From contig SLMV01000075.1 in NCBI GenBank assembly GCA_007133365.1, positions 1 through 16,346 of the forward strand: DNA of 16,346 bases, given 5' to 3'. The notes beneath the pieces were generated by a model, which was not told the origin of the DNA, ran no database searches, and was given only the letters and a program-made list of their open reading frames with translations. Origin of the DNA: Clostridia bacterium (lineage in GTDB: Bacteria; Bacillota; Sulfobacillia; SLMV01). Shown piece after piece: positions 1-6,255 of this stretch (positions are counted from its first letter, which is position 1; each line of letters starts with the position of its first letter). The position numbers were made by a program, and so were the translations under genes.

Positions 1-155
1 GGAGTCGGTTCATGGCGTTGCCCTATCACCTTTATATTTCCGCCACGCAAGTCCCCGGCATGCCGAGCGATCGGATCTGGGGGGCCGCCCTGACGTTGCT
101 TGTGATGGTGTTGGCCTTAAACGCCTTGGCGGGTTTCCTACGTCGCCGGATTTGA
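1..155 (+). CDS. pstA: Phosphate ABC transporter permease PstA, C-terminal fragment
   Basis: This is the last 50 codons of a gene that begins before the window. The reading frame starts at base 3 and ends at TGA 153-155. PstA is one of the two membrane permeases of the high-affinity PstSCAB phosphate importer. The visible peptide has the LPYHLYISATQ and VPGMPSDRIWGAA stretches typical of the PstA end, then one hydrophobic segment (about residues 28-45 of the fragment) and a basic FLRRRI tail, consistent with the last transmembrane helix and a cytoplasmic C-terminus. It lies 16 bases upstream of pstB, as expected in a pst operon. The identification rests on this short end plus the pstB-phoU context. 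Confidence 0.85.
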   Translation, partial: SRFMALPYHLYISATQVPGMPSDRIWGAALTLLVMVLALNALAGFLRRRI

Positions 156-171
156 TCGAAAGGAGCGAGGA

Positions 172-936
172 ATGCAAACGAATGATGTGGTCATGCAGAT
201 CAATCAACTGAATCTTGCCTACGGTGCCTTCGAAGTCCTTCGGGACATAACCCTTGGGATCAAATCACATCGGGTAACGGCCATCATCGGTCCTTCCGGA
301 TCCGGAAAATCGAGTCTTATTCGCTGCTTGAATCGGATGGTGGACTTGGTACCGTCAAGCCGGATATCGGGTGAGATCTATTTTGAAAATAACGATATTC
401 TTTCGTCGCAGTGTGATGTGGTCCAATTGCGACAAAGGGTGGGAATGGTGTTTCAAAAACCCAATCCATTTCCCCGCTCGATTTACGATAATATTGCCTA
501 TGGCCCTCGGCTTCGAGGGGTGCGAAGACCAGAAGAACTCGACCACATTGTGGAATCGGCACTGCGCGATGCCGCCTTGTGGCAGGAAGTTCATGACCGG
601 CTGAACACGTCGGCCCTTGATCTTTCCGGAGGCCAACAGCAACGGCTTTGCATCGCGAGGTGTCAGGCCGTCAAACCCCGGGTTCTTTTGATGGATGAAC
701 CCTGTAGCGCGCTTGATCCCGCTTCAACCGCAAGTGTGGAAGATCTGATCACGGGGTTACGCGAAAATGTCAGCATCGTTTTGGTGACCCATAATCTTCA
801 GCAAGCCGCTCGCATCTCGGATTACACCGTCTTCTTATTAGATGGACAGCTGGTGGAGCACGGCCCCACTCAAGAACTTTTTACCCGCGCAGAAGACCAG
901 CGGACCGATGACTATGTCACGGGGCGCTTTGGATAG
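172..936 (+). CDS. pstB: Phosphate ABC transporter ATP-binding protein PstB
   Basis: PstB is the ATPase of the PstSCAB importer. It hydrolyses ATP on the cytoplasmic face to drive phosphate uptake. The 254-residue protein is full length for the family. It shows Walker A GPSGSGKS (40-47), a Q-loop FQKPNPFP (94-101), the ABC signature LSGGQQQR (151-158), Walker B VLLMDEP (171-177) followed by the PstB-typical CSALDP, and the switch His207 in THN. It ends in the usual YVTGRFG. ATG 172 is chosen because AAGGAG (160-165) lies 6 bases upstream. A second in-frame ATG at 193 has no such site. The gene follows pstA and is followed 17 bases later by phoU, so the three are probably co-transcribed. Pst operons are normally phosphate-starvation induced, but the promoter is outside the window. 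Confidence 0.97.
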   Translation: MQTNDVVMQINQLNLAYGAFEVLRDITLGIKSHRVTAIIGPSGSGKSSLIRCLNRMVDLVPSSRISGEIYFENNDILSSQCDVVQLRQRVGMVFQKPNPFPRSIYDNIAYGPRLRGVRRPEELDHIVESALRDAALWQEVHDRLNTSALDLSGGQQQRLCIARCQAVKPRVLLMDEPCSALDPASTASVEDLITGLRENVSIVLVTHNLQQAARISDYTVFLLDGQLVEHGPTQELFTRAEDQRTDDYVTGRFG

Positions 937-953
937 GAAGGGAGACGATACCA

Positions 954-1637
954 GTGGCACGAACACATATGCCGCGCCGCGCCCTCGACCGGGGATTGTC
1001 GGACTTGGGGACCAAGACGCTGGCCTTGGGAAAAAACGTGACGCAGATGCTCGAACAGTCCGTAAATGCTCTAAAATCACGCGCCATTGAGCAAGCCGAA
1101 ATGATCATTATCCAGGACCAGGATATCGACCGGGATGCCCTTGAATTAGAAACAGCAGCAGAGGTGCTAATCGCCCGTCATCAACCGGTGGCTTCGGATC
1201 TTCGGCGCGTCATTAGTACGATGCGGATCGCCGTGGACCTCGAGCGCATTGCGGATCTCGCGGTCAATATTGCCCGAATTACCGTCGATTTGGGCGATGA
1301 ACCCTTATTAAAACCGCTGATTGATATTCCCCGCATGGCGACGATAACGCAGGAGATGGTCCAAGAAAGCATGATCGCCTTCGTCGAGGAAGATTTGAAC
1401 CGGGCGCGTCGCGTTTATCACCGCGATGAGGAAGTGGATGGATTGTATCTCCAGATACTTCGGGAACTTCTGTCCTATATGTTGCAAGATCCTCGCACCA
1501 TTCAGCGCGCCATCGCGCTGTTGTTCGTGGCCCGCCATCTGGAGCGGGTGGGGGATCATGCAACCAATATTGCGGAGACGGTGACCTACCTGCTCACCGG
1601 CGAGCGCACCATCGGTGAGGTCGAAGCGAAAGAATAA
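954..1637 (+). CDS. phoU: Phosphate transport regulator PhoU
   Basis: PhoU is a helical cytoplasmic protein that links Pst transporter activity to the phosphate-sensing two-component system and limits phosphate uptake. The 227-residue product has the family's two-fold internal repeat. Each half carries a metal-binding-type helix motif: DLERIADLAVNIAR at 95-108 and HLERVGDHATNIAE at 195-208. The first has Ala where Gly is usual before Asp. The start is GTG 954, placed 9 bases after the long purine ribosome site AGGAAGGGAG (935-944), which overlaps the pstB stop. An in-frame ATG at 969 is too far from that site. It is the last gene of the pst operon here and runs towards a convergent dehydrogenase gene 51 bases away. 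I see no clear intrinsic terminator between the two. Confidence 0.95.
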   Translation: MARTHMPRRALDRGLSDLGTKTLALGKNVTQMLEQSVNALKSRAIEQAEMIIIQDQDIDRDALELETAAEVLIARHQPVASDLRRVISTMRIAVDLERIADLAVNIARITVDLGDEPLLKPLIDIPRMATITQEMVQESMIAFVEEDLNRARRVYHRDEEVDGLYLQILRELLSYMLQDPRTIQRAIALLFVARHLERVGDHATNIAETVTYLLTGERTIGEVEAKE

Positions 1638-1688
1638 CAAAGGGCATGGAGTCGTCGCTTCGGCTGACGGCGGTGGCGCTCGCCTTGA

Positions 1689-2639
1689 CTAGTAACCCAA
1701 ACTAAGGTCGACCTGCCACTTTAGCGGTTCCCCGCGCTTCCAGCGCGCCATATTCTCTCGAAATCGCCGAGCCGCCTTTTCAGGCCCTCGGGATTGGCGT
1801 CCGGCAATGTGCGGGGTAATAATAACGTTCGGGAAATCCCAGAGGGACGAATCGGCGGACAAGGGCTCCGATTCGAAAACGTCGAGACCGGCGCCGCCTA
1901 GATGACCGTTTGCCAAAGCTTGAACCAAGGCGGATTCGTCAACGATAGCACCGCGCGCGATATTAACCAAAAAGGCGCCCCGGGGGAGCTGTTCCAGGGC
2001 ATCGGCATTGATTAGCCCCCTCGTTGCCTCGGTTAGGGGGCAACATATCGCCAGAAAATCACAACGCGCGAGCATATCGAACAAATTCTCCAGTTGATAT
2101 TGGGTATCCAAATCCGGGTGCGGCTGAGCGCTTCGCCGAACCCCGATTACCGTCATTCCAAATGCCTTTGCGCGCAAGGCAACGGCCGTTCCGATGCCAC
2201 CGACGCCGAGAATTCCCAGGGTTTGACCGGCCAGCTCCCGAGCCTGGGCGTTTCGCTCCCAACACCGGGCCTGCTGTTGACGAAGGTACTTTGGTAATTC
2301 TCGGGAGAAGGCCAGTATCATGGCCAAAACATGATCCCCGATGGTATCGGCGTGAAGGCCCTGGCTGTTGGTCAAAACAATTTTCCGAGCCGCCAGTTTT
2401 GAAAGCGGAAGGCTATCGACGCCGGCCGAATCAATATGCACCCACTGAAGTGATGTTGCCGCTTGTAATAATTCGCGGTCGATTAAGCCGAAAACGATAT
2501 CGGCATCGGGGATTCGTTCGAGGGTCATCGCCCGAGTTTCTCCGATAATCAATTCAGCTTCTGGAAGGGCCGTTCTCAATTCATCAAGGTGGTCGAATTG
2601 ACGCTGATCGGCAATGAGGACGCGGGGACGTTTTTTCAA
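1689..2639 (-). CDS. D-isomer-specific 2-hydroxyacid dehydrogenase, substrate unknown
   Basis: This is an NAD(P)-dependent oxidoreductase that interconverts a 2-oxoacid and a D-2-hydroxyacid. The 316-residue protein has the family layout. A catalytic domain is split around a central Rossmann domain whose GxGxxG is at 145-150 (LGVGGIG). The catalytic triad is Arg229 (NIARG), Glu258 (DVFESEP) and His277 (TPHIAG). RRS after the second strand (168-170) may favour NADP over NAD, but that is inference. Glyoxylate or hydroxypyruvate reductase, or another 2-oxoacid reductase, is possible, and the sequence does not decide the substrate. The start is TTG (2639-2637), preceded on the minus strand by AAAGGAG at about 7 bases. 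It is a single gene, convergent with phoU and divergent from nfo, so the neighbours do not reveal its pathway. Confidence 0.88.
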   Translation of the reverse strand: MKKRPRVLIADQRQFDHLDELRTALPEAELIIGETRAMTLERIPDADIVFGLIDRELLQAATSLQWVHIDSAGVDSLPLSKLAARKIVLTNSQGLHADTIGDHVLAMILAFSRELPKYLRQQQARCWERNAQARELAGQTLGILGVGGIGTAVALRAKAFGMTVIGVRRSAQPHPDLDTQYQLENLFDMLARCDFLAICCPLTEATRGLINADALEQLPRGAFLVNIARGAIVDESALVQALANGHLGGAGLDVFESEPLSADSSLWDFPNVIITPHIAGRQSRGPEKAARRFRENMARWKRGEPLKWQVDLSLGY

Positions 2640-2783
2640 GGTCAGGCTCCTTTCGGAATCGGTCCATAAAAAACACCGAAAATGATAACGTACGGTTTAT
2701 GCCGGGCATGCACCCGAACTGGCAGGTTGCGGGCGAAAACGTCAACCTCTCAATTTCAAAGAAGCGATCGGACACTGGCATCG

Positions 2784-2804
2784 TGTCTTTGGTTCGCAAA
2801 GACA
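2784..2804. promoter_or_regulatory. Operator-like 8-bp dyad between divergent genes
   Basis: TGTCTTTG (2784-2791) and CAAAGACA (2797-2804) form a perfect inverted repeat around the 5-base spacer GTTCG. It sits in the 275-bp gap between the divergent dehydrogenase and nfo genes and overlaps the possible -35 of an nfo promoter. The symmetry is seen directly. A role as a dimeric repressor site, or as an RNA hairpin, is inference. I do not recognise it as a known box: it lacks the GAAC-N4-GTTC core of the Gram-positive LexA site. Confidence 0.4.
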
Positions 2805-2817
2805 GCATCTACAAAAT
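2789..2817 (+). promoter_or_regulatory. Possible promoter for nfo
   Basis: TTGGTT (2789-2794) and CAAAAT (2812-2817) are 17 bases apart and would start transcription about 90 bases before nfo. Each element matches the vegetative consensus only partly. The -35 lies inside the 8-bp dyad at 2784-2804, which would suit repression. A second -10-like GATAAT (2881-2886) is nearer the gene but would leave almost no leader before the ribosome site. Confidence 0.25.
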
Positions 2818-2914
2818 TAATTCGAGCGAATCCGGCCAAACCCTCTTGTCTTCGCCATTTTGGGGCCGTTATGAAAGAATGATAATTAATGATGGTTAAG
2901 GAGGCGATCCCATC

Positions 2915-3787
2915 TTGAAAATCGGAGCGCATCTTTCCACCCGAGGCTCGTTCCCTCGGGTGGCGCGACGTGCCCACGAGTTGGGCCTAAATTGCTTACA
3001 ATCGTTTTCGCGAAATCCGCGTGGAGGCCGACAACGCCTGCTCAAACCGGACGAAATCGTATCCTGGAATGCGGCACGACGCGCACACAATATTGAAATG
3101 GTCTGTTTGCATGGGCCCTACACTTTGAATTTGGCGTCAAACCGTGAGGAAGTCCGGGACTATAGCATTGAAACTCTTGCGGGGGACCTTCGCCGCTCGG
3201 CTCAGCTCGATGTCCCGTATTTGATTATTCATCCCGGAGCCCACACGGGTGCCGGGCTCGAGGTGGGCGTTGAAAGGATTGCATACGGACTCAACCGCGC
3301 CATGAAGGACGCCCGTCCGGCCCTAAAGGCAGGGGTGCGATTGCTTTTGGAGTTGATGTCCGGTGCGGGCTCGGAAATCGGGAGCACGCCTAGGGAACTC
3401 GCCATGATCCGGGATCGATTAGATGATGCCGATTCGGTCGGGATTTGTGTTGACACCTGTCACAGCTTTGTCCGCGGCTATCCACTTCATACATCGACGG
3501 GTTTAGCGGAGTATATTCAGGAACTGGATTGTGCTCTCGGCCTGGAATCGGTCAAAATCATCCATTTGAACGACGCCCGGGCGCCTTTTAACAGCCGAAA
3601 GGACGGGCATGAAAAGCTGGGAGACGGGCATTTGGGTGAGGAGGCCCTTACCCGAATCATCAACCACCCGGCGCTGCGGGAACACCCCTTTATCCTCGAG
3701 GTCCCGGTTGAGGATGAATGCGAATACAAAGTTCAGGCCGATTGGGCACGTGCTCGGCGAGATGCAATTAACGAGAAGGATCGTTGA
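2915..3787 (+). CDS. nfo: Endonuclease IV (AP endonuclease, Nfo family)
   Basis: This is a zinc-dependent TIM-barrel enzyme that cuts the DNA backbone 5' of abasic sites in base excision repair. The 290-residue product keeps all nine positions that bind the three metals in this family: His66 (LHGPY), His106 (HPG), Glu146, Asp180 and His183 (DTCH), His217 (HLND), Asp230 and His232, and Glu262 (LEVP). Two local departures are visible. The usual DRH is DGH at 230-232, so the Arg next to the ligands is Gly. The usual ENTAG is ELMSG at 146-150. TTG 2915 is the start, 10 bases after AAGGAGGCGATC (2898-2909), a near-perfect match to the 16S tail. The gene stands alone between the divergent dehydrogenase and the rimP promoter. 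DNA repair is the likely role. Confidence 0.94.
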   Translation: MKIGAHLSTRGSFPRVARRAHELGLNCLQSFSRNPRGGRQRLLKPDEIVSWNAARRAHNIEMVCLHGPYTLNLASNREEVRDYSIETLAGDLRRSAQLDVPYLIIHPGAHTGAGLEVGVERIAYGLNRAMKDARPALKAGVRLLLELMSGAGSEIGSTPRELAMIRDRLDDADSVGICVDTCHSFVRGYPLHTSTGLAEYIQELDCALGLESVKIIHLNDARAPFNSRKDGHEKLGDGHLGEEALTRIINHPALREHPFILEVPVEDECEYKVQADWARARRDAINEKDR

Positions 3788-3794
3788 AGTCGAG

Positions 3795-3851
3795 TCACCC
3801 ATCGAATGGGGTTCATTTAAAGTACAATGGGTGAATCGCCGAAAACCCCAT
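3795..3851. repeat. Interleaved ATGGG/CCCAT inverted repeats after nfo
   Basis: Two perfect 8-bp inverted repeats interlock: TCACCCAT (3795-3802) with ATGGGTGA (3827-3834), and ATGGGGTT (3806-3813) with AACCCCAT (3844-3851). Because all four share the same 5-base core, the RNA could instead fold as two neighbouring hairpins (3798-3810 and 3827-3851). A fifth core, ACCCAT, lies at 3879-3884. The cluster begins 8 bases after the nfo stop and ends before the rimP promoter. It may mark the nfo transcript end, though no convincing T-run follows. Confidence 0.5.
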
Positions 3852-3888
3852 AAATCCCGACGGGGAAGGGCACGACTGACCCATTATA

Positions 3889-3917
3889 TTGTTTCTTTGT
3901 ACCTGCTATGCTATACT
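3889..3917 (+). promoter_or_regulatory. Probable promoter of the rimP-nusA-infB operon
   Basis: TTGTTT (3889-3894) and TATACT (3912-3917) are separated by 17 bases, and the -10 is preceded by TG at 3909-3910, giving an extended -10. A start near 3924 would give a leader of about 110 bases that begins just before two hairpins. It is the best vegetative-type promoter in the window and stands at the head of the large collinear gene block. Confidence 0.7.
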
Positions 3918-3932
3918 ACCGGTGAGGTCGTC

Positions 3933-3952
3933 ACGAAATCATGAGATTTCGT
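3933..3952 (+). promoter_or_regulatory. Leader hairpin 1 upstream of rimP
   Basis: ACGAAATC (3933-3940) and GATTTCGT (3945-3952) form a perfect 8-bp stem with a 4-base loop (ATGA), beginning about 10 bases after the predicted transcription start. It is followed 6 bases later by the terminator-like hairpin. It could protect the 5' end or pause RNA polymerase. The function is inferred. Confidence 0.55.
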
Positions 3953-3958
3953 CAGCAG

Positions 3959-3982
3959 GAGTGGGTCATCGCCCACTCTTTT
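3959..3982 (+). terminator. Terminator/attenuator-like hairpin in the rimP-nusA leader
   Basis: GAGTGGG (3959-3965) pairs perfectly with CCCACTC (3972-3978) across a 6-base loop and runs directly into TTTT (3979-3982) and then GT. This is the shape of a weak intrinsic terminator, but it lies inside the leader of the operon that encodes NusA, 54 bases before the rimP start. In B. subtilis, NusA is known to control its own operon through termination in the leader. The same logic is likely here, but this is inference from position and shape. Confidence 0.65.
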
Positions 3983-4023
3983 GTCTGTTAACCACTTTAT
4001 CGAATTGCCGATTGAGATTATGT

Positions 4024-4029
4024 AGGAGG
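4024..4029 (+). promoter_or_regulatory. Ribosome binding site that sets the rimP start
   Basis: AGGAGG (4024-4029) lies 6 bases before GTG 4036. The open frame extends back to 3889, but an upstream start would lie inside the promoter, so this site fixes the rimP start. Confidence 0.85.
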
Positions 4030-4035
4030 ACAAGC

Positions 4036-4503
4036 GTGAGCAGTCATTTTCATCAAGAAGAAGCAATTATGGTACTTGCCGAGCCCATTGCCCGTGCAGA
4101 AGGGTATCAGATTGTCGAGGTCCGTTATCACACTCAGTCGGACCGACCTCGGATTCGCGTGGTGCTCTATAAATCGGGTGGGATCACGATAGCAGACTGC
4201 AGTCATTTCAGCGAATTATTGGGTGCCCGGCTCGACCTAGAGGAGGAGCGGCTGCCCGATGGTTATTATCTGGAAGTCTCCTCACCAGGTGCGGATCGAA
4301 CCCTCAAGACCCAACGGGAGTTTGAGATTTTCGCCGGTCGCGAGATTGAAGTTAAGACCTATGCCCCGGTGGAGGGACAAAAAGAATTTGTCGGGCAACT
4401 AAAAGAACGACGCGAGGACGCGATCGTTATCGAAGTCAACGGCGTATCACAGGAAATCCCCCGGCAGATGGTGGCTCGCACGAAGCTTCATTTCCAGCCT
4501 TAA
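4036..4503 (+). CDS. rimP: Ribosome maturation factor RimP
   Basis: RimP helps assemble the 30S ribosomal subunit, acting before stable binding of several small-subunit proteins. With the GTG start at 4036 the protein is 155 residues, the usual size. It has the RimP core motif YLEVSSPGADRTL (78-90), where most relatives have SSPGLDRPL, and a C-terminal SH3-like beta domain (about 95-155) beginning with the FEIFAGREIEVKTY segment. It is the first gene of the rimP-nusA-rnpM-infB block, the conserved place for this gene in bacteria. It follows an extended -10 promoter and a leader with two hairpins, and an 87-base structured gap separates it from nusA. Confidence 0.95.
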   Translation: MSSHFHQEEAIMVLAEPIARAEGYQIVEVRYHTQSDRPRIRVVLYKSGGITIADCSHFSELLGARLDLEEERLPDGYYLEVSSPGADRTLKTQREFEIFAGREIEVKTYAPVEGQKEFVGQLKERREDAIVIEVNGVSQEIPRQMVARTKLHFQP

Positions 4504-4506
4504 TCG

Positions 4507-4541
4507 TCCGGGACTTTGGGCGCACCCGGAACCGACCAAAG
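4507..4541 (+). other. Potential H-type pseudoknot between rimP and nusA
   Basis: Two perfect 6-bp helices interlock in 35 bases: TCCGGG (4507-4512) with CCCGGA (4525-4530), and CTTTGG (4514-4519) with CCAAAG (4536-4541). The connecting loops are 1, 5 and 5 bases, which is sterically reasonable for a classical pseudoknot. A small hairpin, ATCAA/TTGAT (4543-4547/4552-4556), follows at once. The element starts 3 bases after the rimP stop and ends about 37 bases before the nusA ribosome site. The pairing is seen, while folding in vivo and any role in nusA translation are inference. Confidence 0.45.
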
Positions 4542-4578
4542 AATCAAATCCTTGATCGTAAACGGGCTCGCTCAAGAG

Positions 4579-4584
4579 AGGGGG
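4579..4584 (+). promoter_or_regulatory. Ribosome binding site that sets the nusA start
   Basis: AGGGGG (4579-4584) lies 6 bases before ATG 4591. This supports ATG 4591 over earlier in-frame codons, none of which gives a NusA-like N-terminus. Confidence 0.75.
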
Positions 4585-4590
4585 CATAGT

Positions 4591-5916
4591 ATGAATTTGG
4601 AGTTTATGAACGCATTAGATGAGCTCCGCAAGCAACACGGCGTCGATAAAGAAACCTTAATTGAAGCGATTGAATCCGCGGTCAAATCCGCCTACCGACG
4701 AAATTTTGGCTCCGGCCAAGATGTGGAAGTCTCGGTCGATCGAGACTCGGGTTCTATCCGGATGACCGTCTATCGGGAAGTAGTGGAGACCGTGACGGAT
4801 GACAAACGGGAAATCGACCTCGAGGACGCCAGACGCGTCGATCCCGATTACGAGATTGGTGATCGCGTACCGTATGAAGTGGCACCGGAGCGATTCGCCC
4901 GAATCGCCGCCCAAACGGCCAAACAGGTGATCACCCAGCGGGTTCGTGAGGCGGAGCGAGATCGGATCTACGAAAACTTTATCGAAAAAGAAGGCGACAT
5001 GATTACGGGTTTGGTCCAGCGTGTCCACCACGGGACCGTGTTCATTGACCTAGGCGTCACCGAGGCCCTTCTTGAACCCAATGAGCAAATCCCAGGGGAG
5101 CGTATCCGAGAAGGGGATCGTATTAAACTCTACATTGCCGAAGTTAGCAAAACGACCAAGGGACCTCAAATCGTCTTGTCGCGAACGCATCCCTATTTGG
5201 TTAAGCGACTATTGGAGCTTGAGGTACCTGAGGTGTATGAAGGCGACGTGGAGATTGTGAATATCGTTCGAGAAGCCGGCGCACGGACCAAGGTTGCGGT
5301 GCGTTCTTCAGAACCCAACCTCGATCCGGTCGGAGCATGCGTTGGGCAACGCGGGGCCCGCATTCAAAACGTCGTTCGCGAAATACGCGGCGAAAAAGTT
5401 GATGTGGTCCGTTGGTCACCGTTGGAAGAAGAGTTTGTGGCGAATTCGTTGAGCCCGGCCAAGGTAACGCGGGTGCTGCTCGAGGAAGAGAAGCGAGTCG
5501 CCCACGTGATCGTTCCCGATGATCAACTATCCCTCGCCATTGGGAAGGCGGGACAAAATGCGCGTCTGGCCGCCAAGTTGACCGGCTGGAAGGTTGACAT
5601 CGAAAGCGAGGCCGACGCCCGCGAGCGAGGACTTGAAGATGCCGGCGTAACCGTTCGGACAGGCGGTAGCGATTTACGCGTTCCCGAGTTTCTGCTTCGC
5701 CGTGAGGAAGACGATGACGATCGGCCGAGTATTCTGATCGATCGTCTGACCGATGAAGCAAAGAAGGAAAACGCGGCATCGGACCGTTCAGTTTTCGAAG
5801 AAGTCCCTACGGAGGCATCGGATGAGACCGAAGCGGCCCAAGAGGCCGAACCGGAGACGGAAGCCGAAGAGGCCGAAGAGAATGAAGAATCGGAAGTCGA
5901 TAAACGAGCCGAGTGA
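4591..5916 (+). CDS. nusA: Transcription termination/antitermination factor NusA
   Basis: NusA binds RNA polymerase and nascent RNA, promotes pausing and intrinsic termination, and takes part in antitermination on rRNA operons. ATG 4591 gives 441 residues, beginning MNLEFMNALDELRKQHGV, which matches the family start. Domains run in the normal order: polymerase-binding N-terminal domain (about 1-130), S1 (about 136-200), KH1 with GQRG at 252-255, and KH2 with GKAG at 318-321 in the highly conserved LSLAIGKAGQNARLAAKLTGW. From about residue 371 there is a low-complexity tail in which 30 of the last 71 residues are Asp or Glu. This tail is longer than in B. subtilis NusA (about 370 residues in all) and has none of the repeat domains of the E. 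coli C-terminus. The operon leader carries a terminator-like hairpin that may respond to NusA. Confidence 0.97.
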   Translation: MNLEFMNALDELRKQHGVDKETLIEAIESAVKSAYRRNFGSGQDVEVSVDRDSGSIRMTVYREVVETVTDDKREIDLEDARRVDPDYEIGDRVPYEVAPERFARIAAQTAKQVITQRVREAERDRIYENFIEKEGDMITGLVQRVHHGTVFIDLGVTEALLEPNEQIPGERIREGDRIKLYIAEVSKTTKGPQIVLSRTHPYLVKRLLELEVPEVYEGDVEIVNIVREAGARTKVAVRSSEPNLDPVGACVGQRGARIQNVVREIRGEKVDVVRWSPLEEEFVANSLSPAKVTRVLLEEEKRVAHVIVPDDQLSLAIGKAGQNARLAAKLTGWKVDIESEADARERGLEDAGVTVRTGGSDLRVPEFLLRREEDDDDRPSILIDRLTDEAKKENAASDRSVFEEVPTEASDETEAAQEAEPETEAEEAEENEESEVDKRAE

Positions 5917-5936
5917 TGAATTGGGCGATTCCGATT

Positions 5937-5943
5937 GGAGGGG
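5937..5943 (+). promoter_or_regulatory. Ribosome binding site that sets the rnpM start
   Basis: GGAGGGG (5937-5943) lies 6 bases before ATG 5950. An in-frame TTG at 5935 would place this site inside the coding region, so ATG 5950 is preferred. Confidence 0.75.
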
Positions 5944-5949
5944 GCGACG

Positions 5950-6249
5950 ATGGCCCGACGCAAAATACCTTTGCGACGCTGTATCGGATGTGGGCAACGA
6001 CAACCGAAGCAATCGATGATTCGGGTTGTAAAATCACCAGATGACACCCTTTCGGTCGATGCCAGCGGAAAGAAATCGGGTCGTGGGTGCTATCTGTGTC
6101 CGGACGCCGCTTGTTTAACGGCCGTTTTTTCGGGAGACAAACTGGCGCGGGCATTGCGGATGGGCACCATCGATCATCAAATGAAAGCGACGCTTAAGCA
6201 AGAGCTCGTGGAGCTGATAGAAAATGATGTAGATGAAGCGCGGAGGTGA
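5950..6249 (+). CDS. rnpM: RNase P modulator RnpM (YlxR family RNA-binding protein)
   Basis: YlxR proteins are small, basic RNA-binding proteins encoded between nusA and infB. The B. subtilis member has been reported to bind the RNase P RNA and modulate its activity, hence the name RnpM. The 99-residue product has the two family signatures, RRCIGCG (9-15) and GRGCYLC (44-50), plus Cys55. The second signature has Cys47 where relatives usually have Ala. The four cysteines at 11, 14, 50 and 55 resemble a possible metal-binding set, but I cannot show that metal is bound. It starts 33 bases after nusA, and its TGA stop lies within the infB ribosome site. The L7Ae-like gene ylxQ, usually next in Bacillus, is missing here. 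Confidence 0.93.
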   Translation: MARRKIPLRRCIGCGQRQPKQSMIRVVKSPDDTLSVDASGKKSGRGCYLCPDAACLTAVFSGDKLARALRMGTIDHQMKATLKQELVELIENDVDEARR

Positions 6250-6255
6250 GCAGAT

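Noticed and set aside
1638..1688. Bidirectional terminator between the convergent phoU and dehydrogenase genes
   Set aside because: Only very short stems (such as GGCG/CGCC at 1674-1683 with a 2-base loop) and no T-run are present, so I cannot support a terminator.
2024..2548. Plus-strand open frame of 174 codons opposite the dehydrogenase
   Set aside because: It is antisense to an intact dehydrogenase with all catalytic residues, shows no ribosome site, and has a Pro/Arg-rich shadow composition.
2690..2900. Short plus-strand frames upstream of nfo as a small gene
   Set aside because: The frames have no recognisable motif or good ribosome site of their own, and the region is better read as regulatory.
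3889..4035. N-terminal extension of rimP by 49 codons in the same open frame
   Set aside because: The extension lies over the promoter and leader hairpins, has no RimP similarity, and the ribosome site at 4024-4029 fixes GTG 4036.
4516..4590. N-terminal extension of nusA
   Set aside because: The upstream 25 codons overlap the structured gap and do not resemble NusA. ATG 4591 has a ribosome site and gives the family N-terminus.
5201..5779. Minus-strand open frame of 192 codons opposite nusA
   Set aside because: The composition is very rich in Arg, Pro and Ser with no domain, so it is a shadow of nusA.
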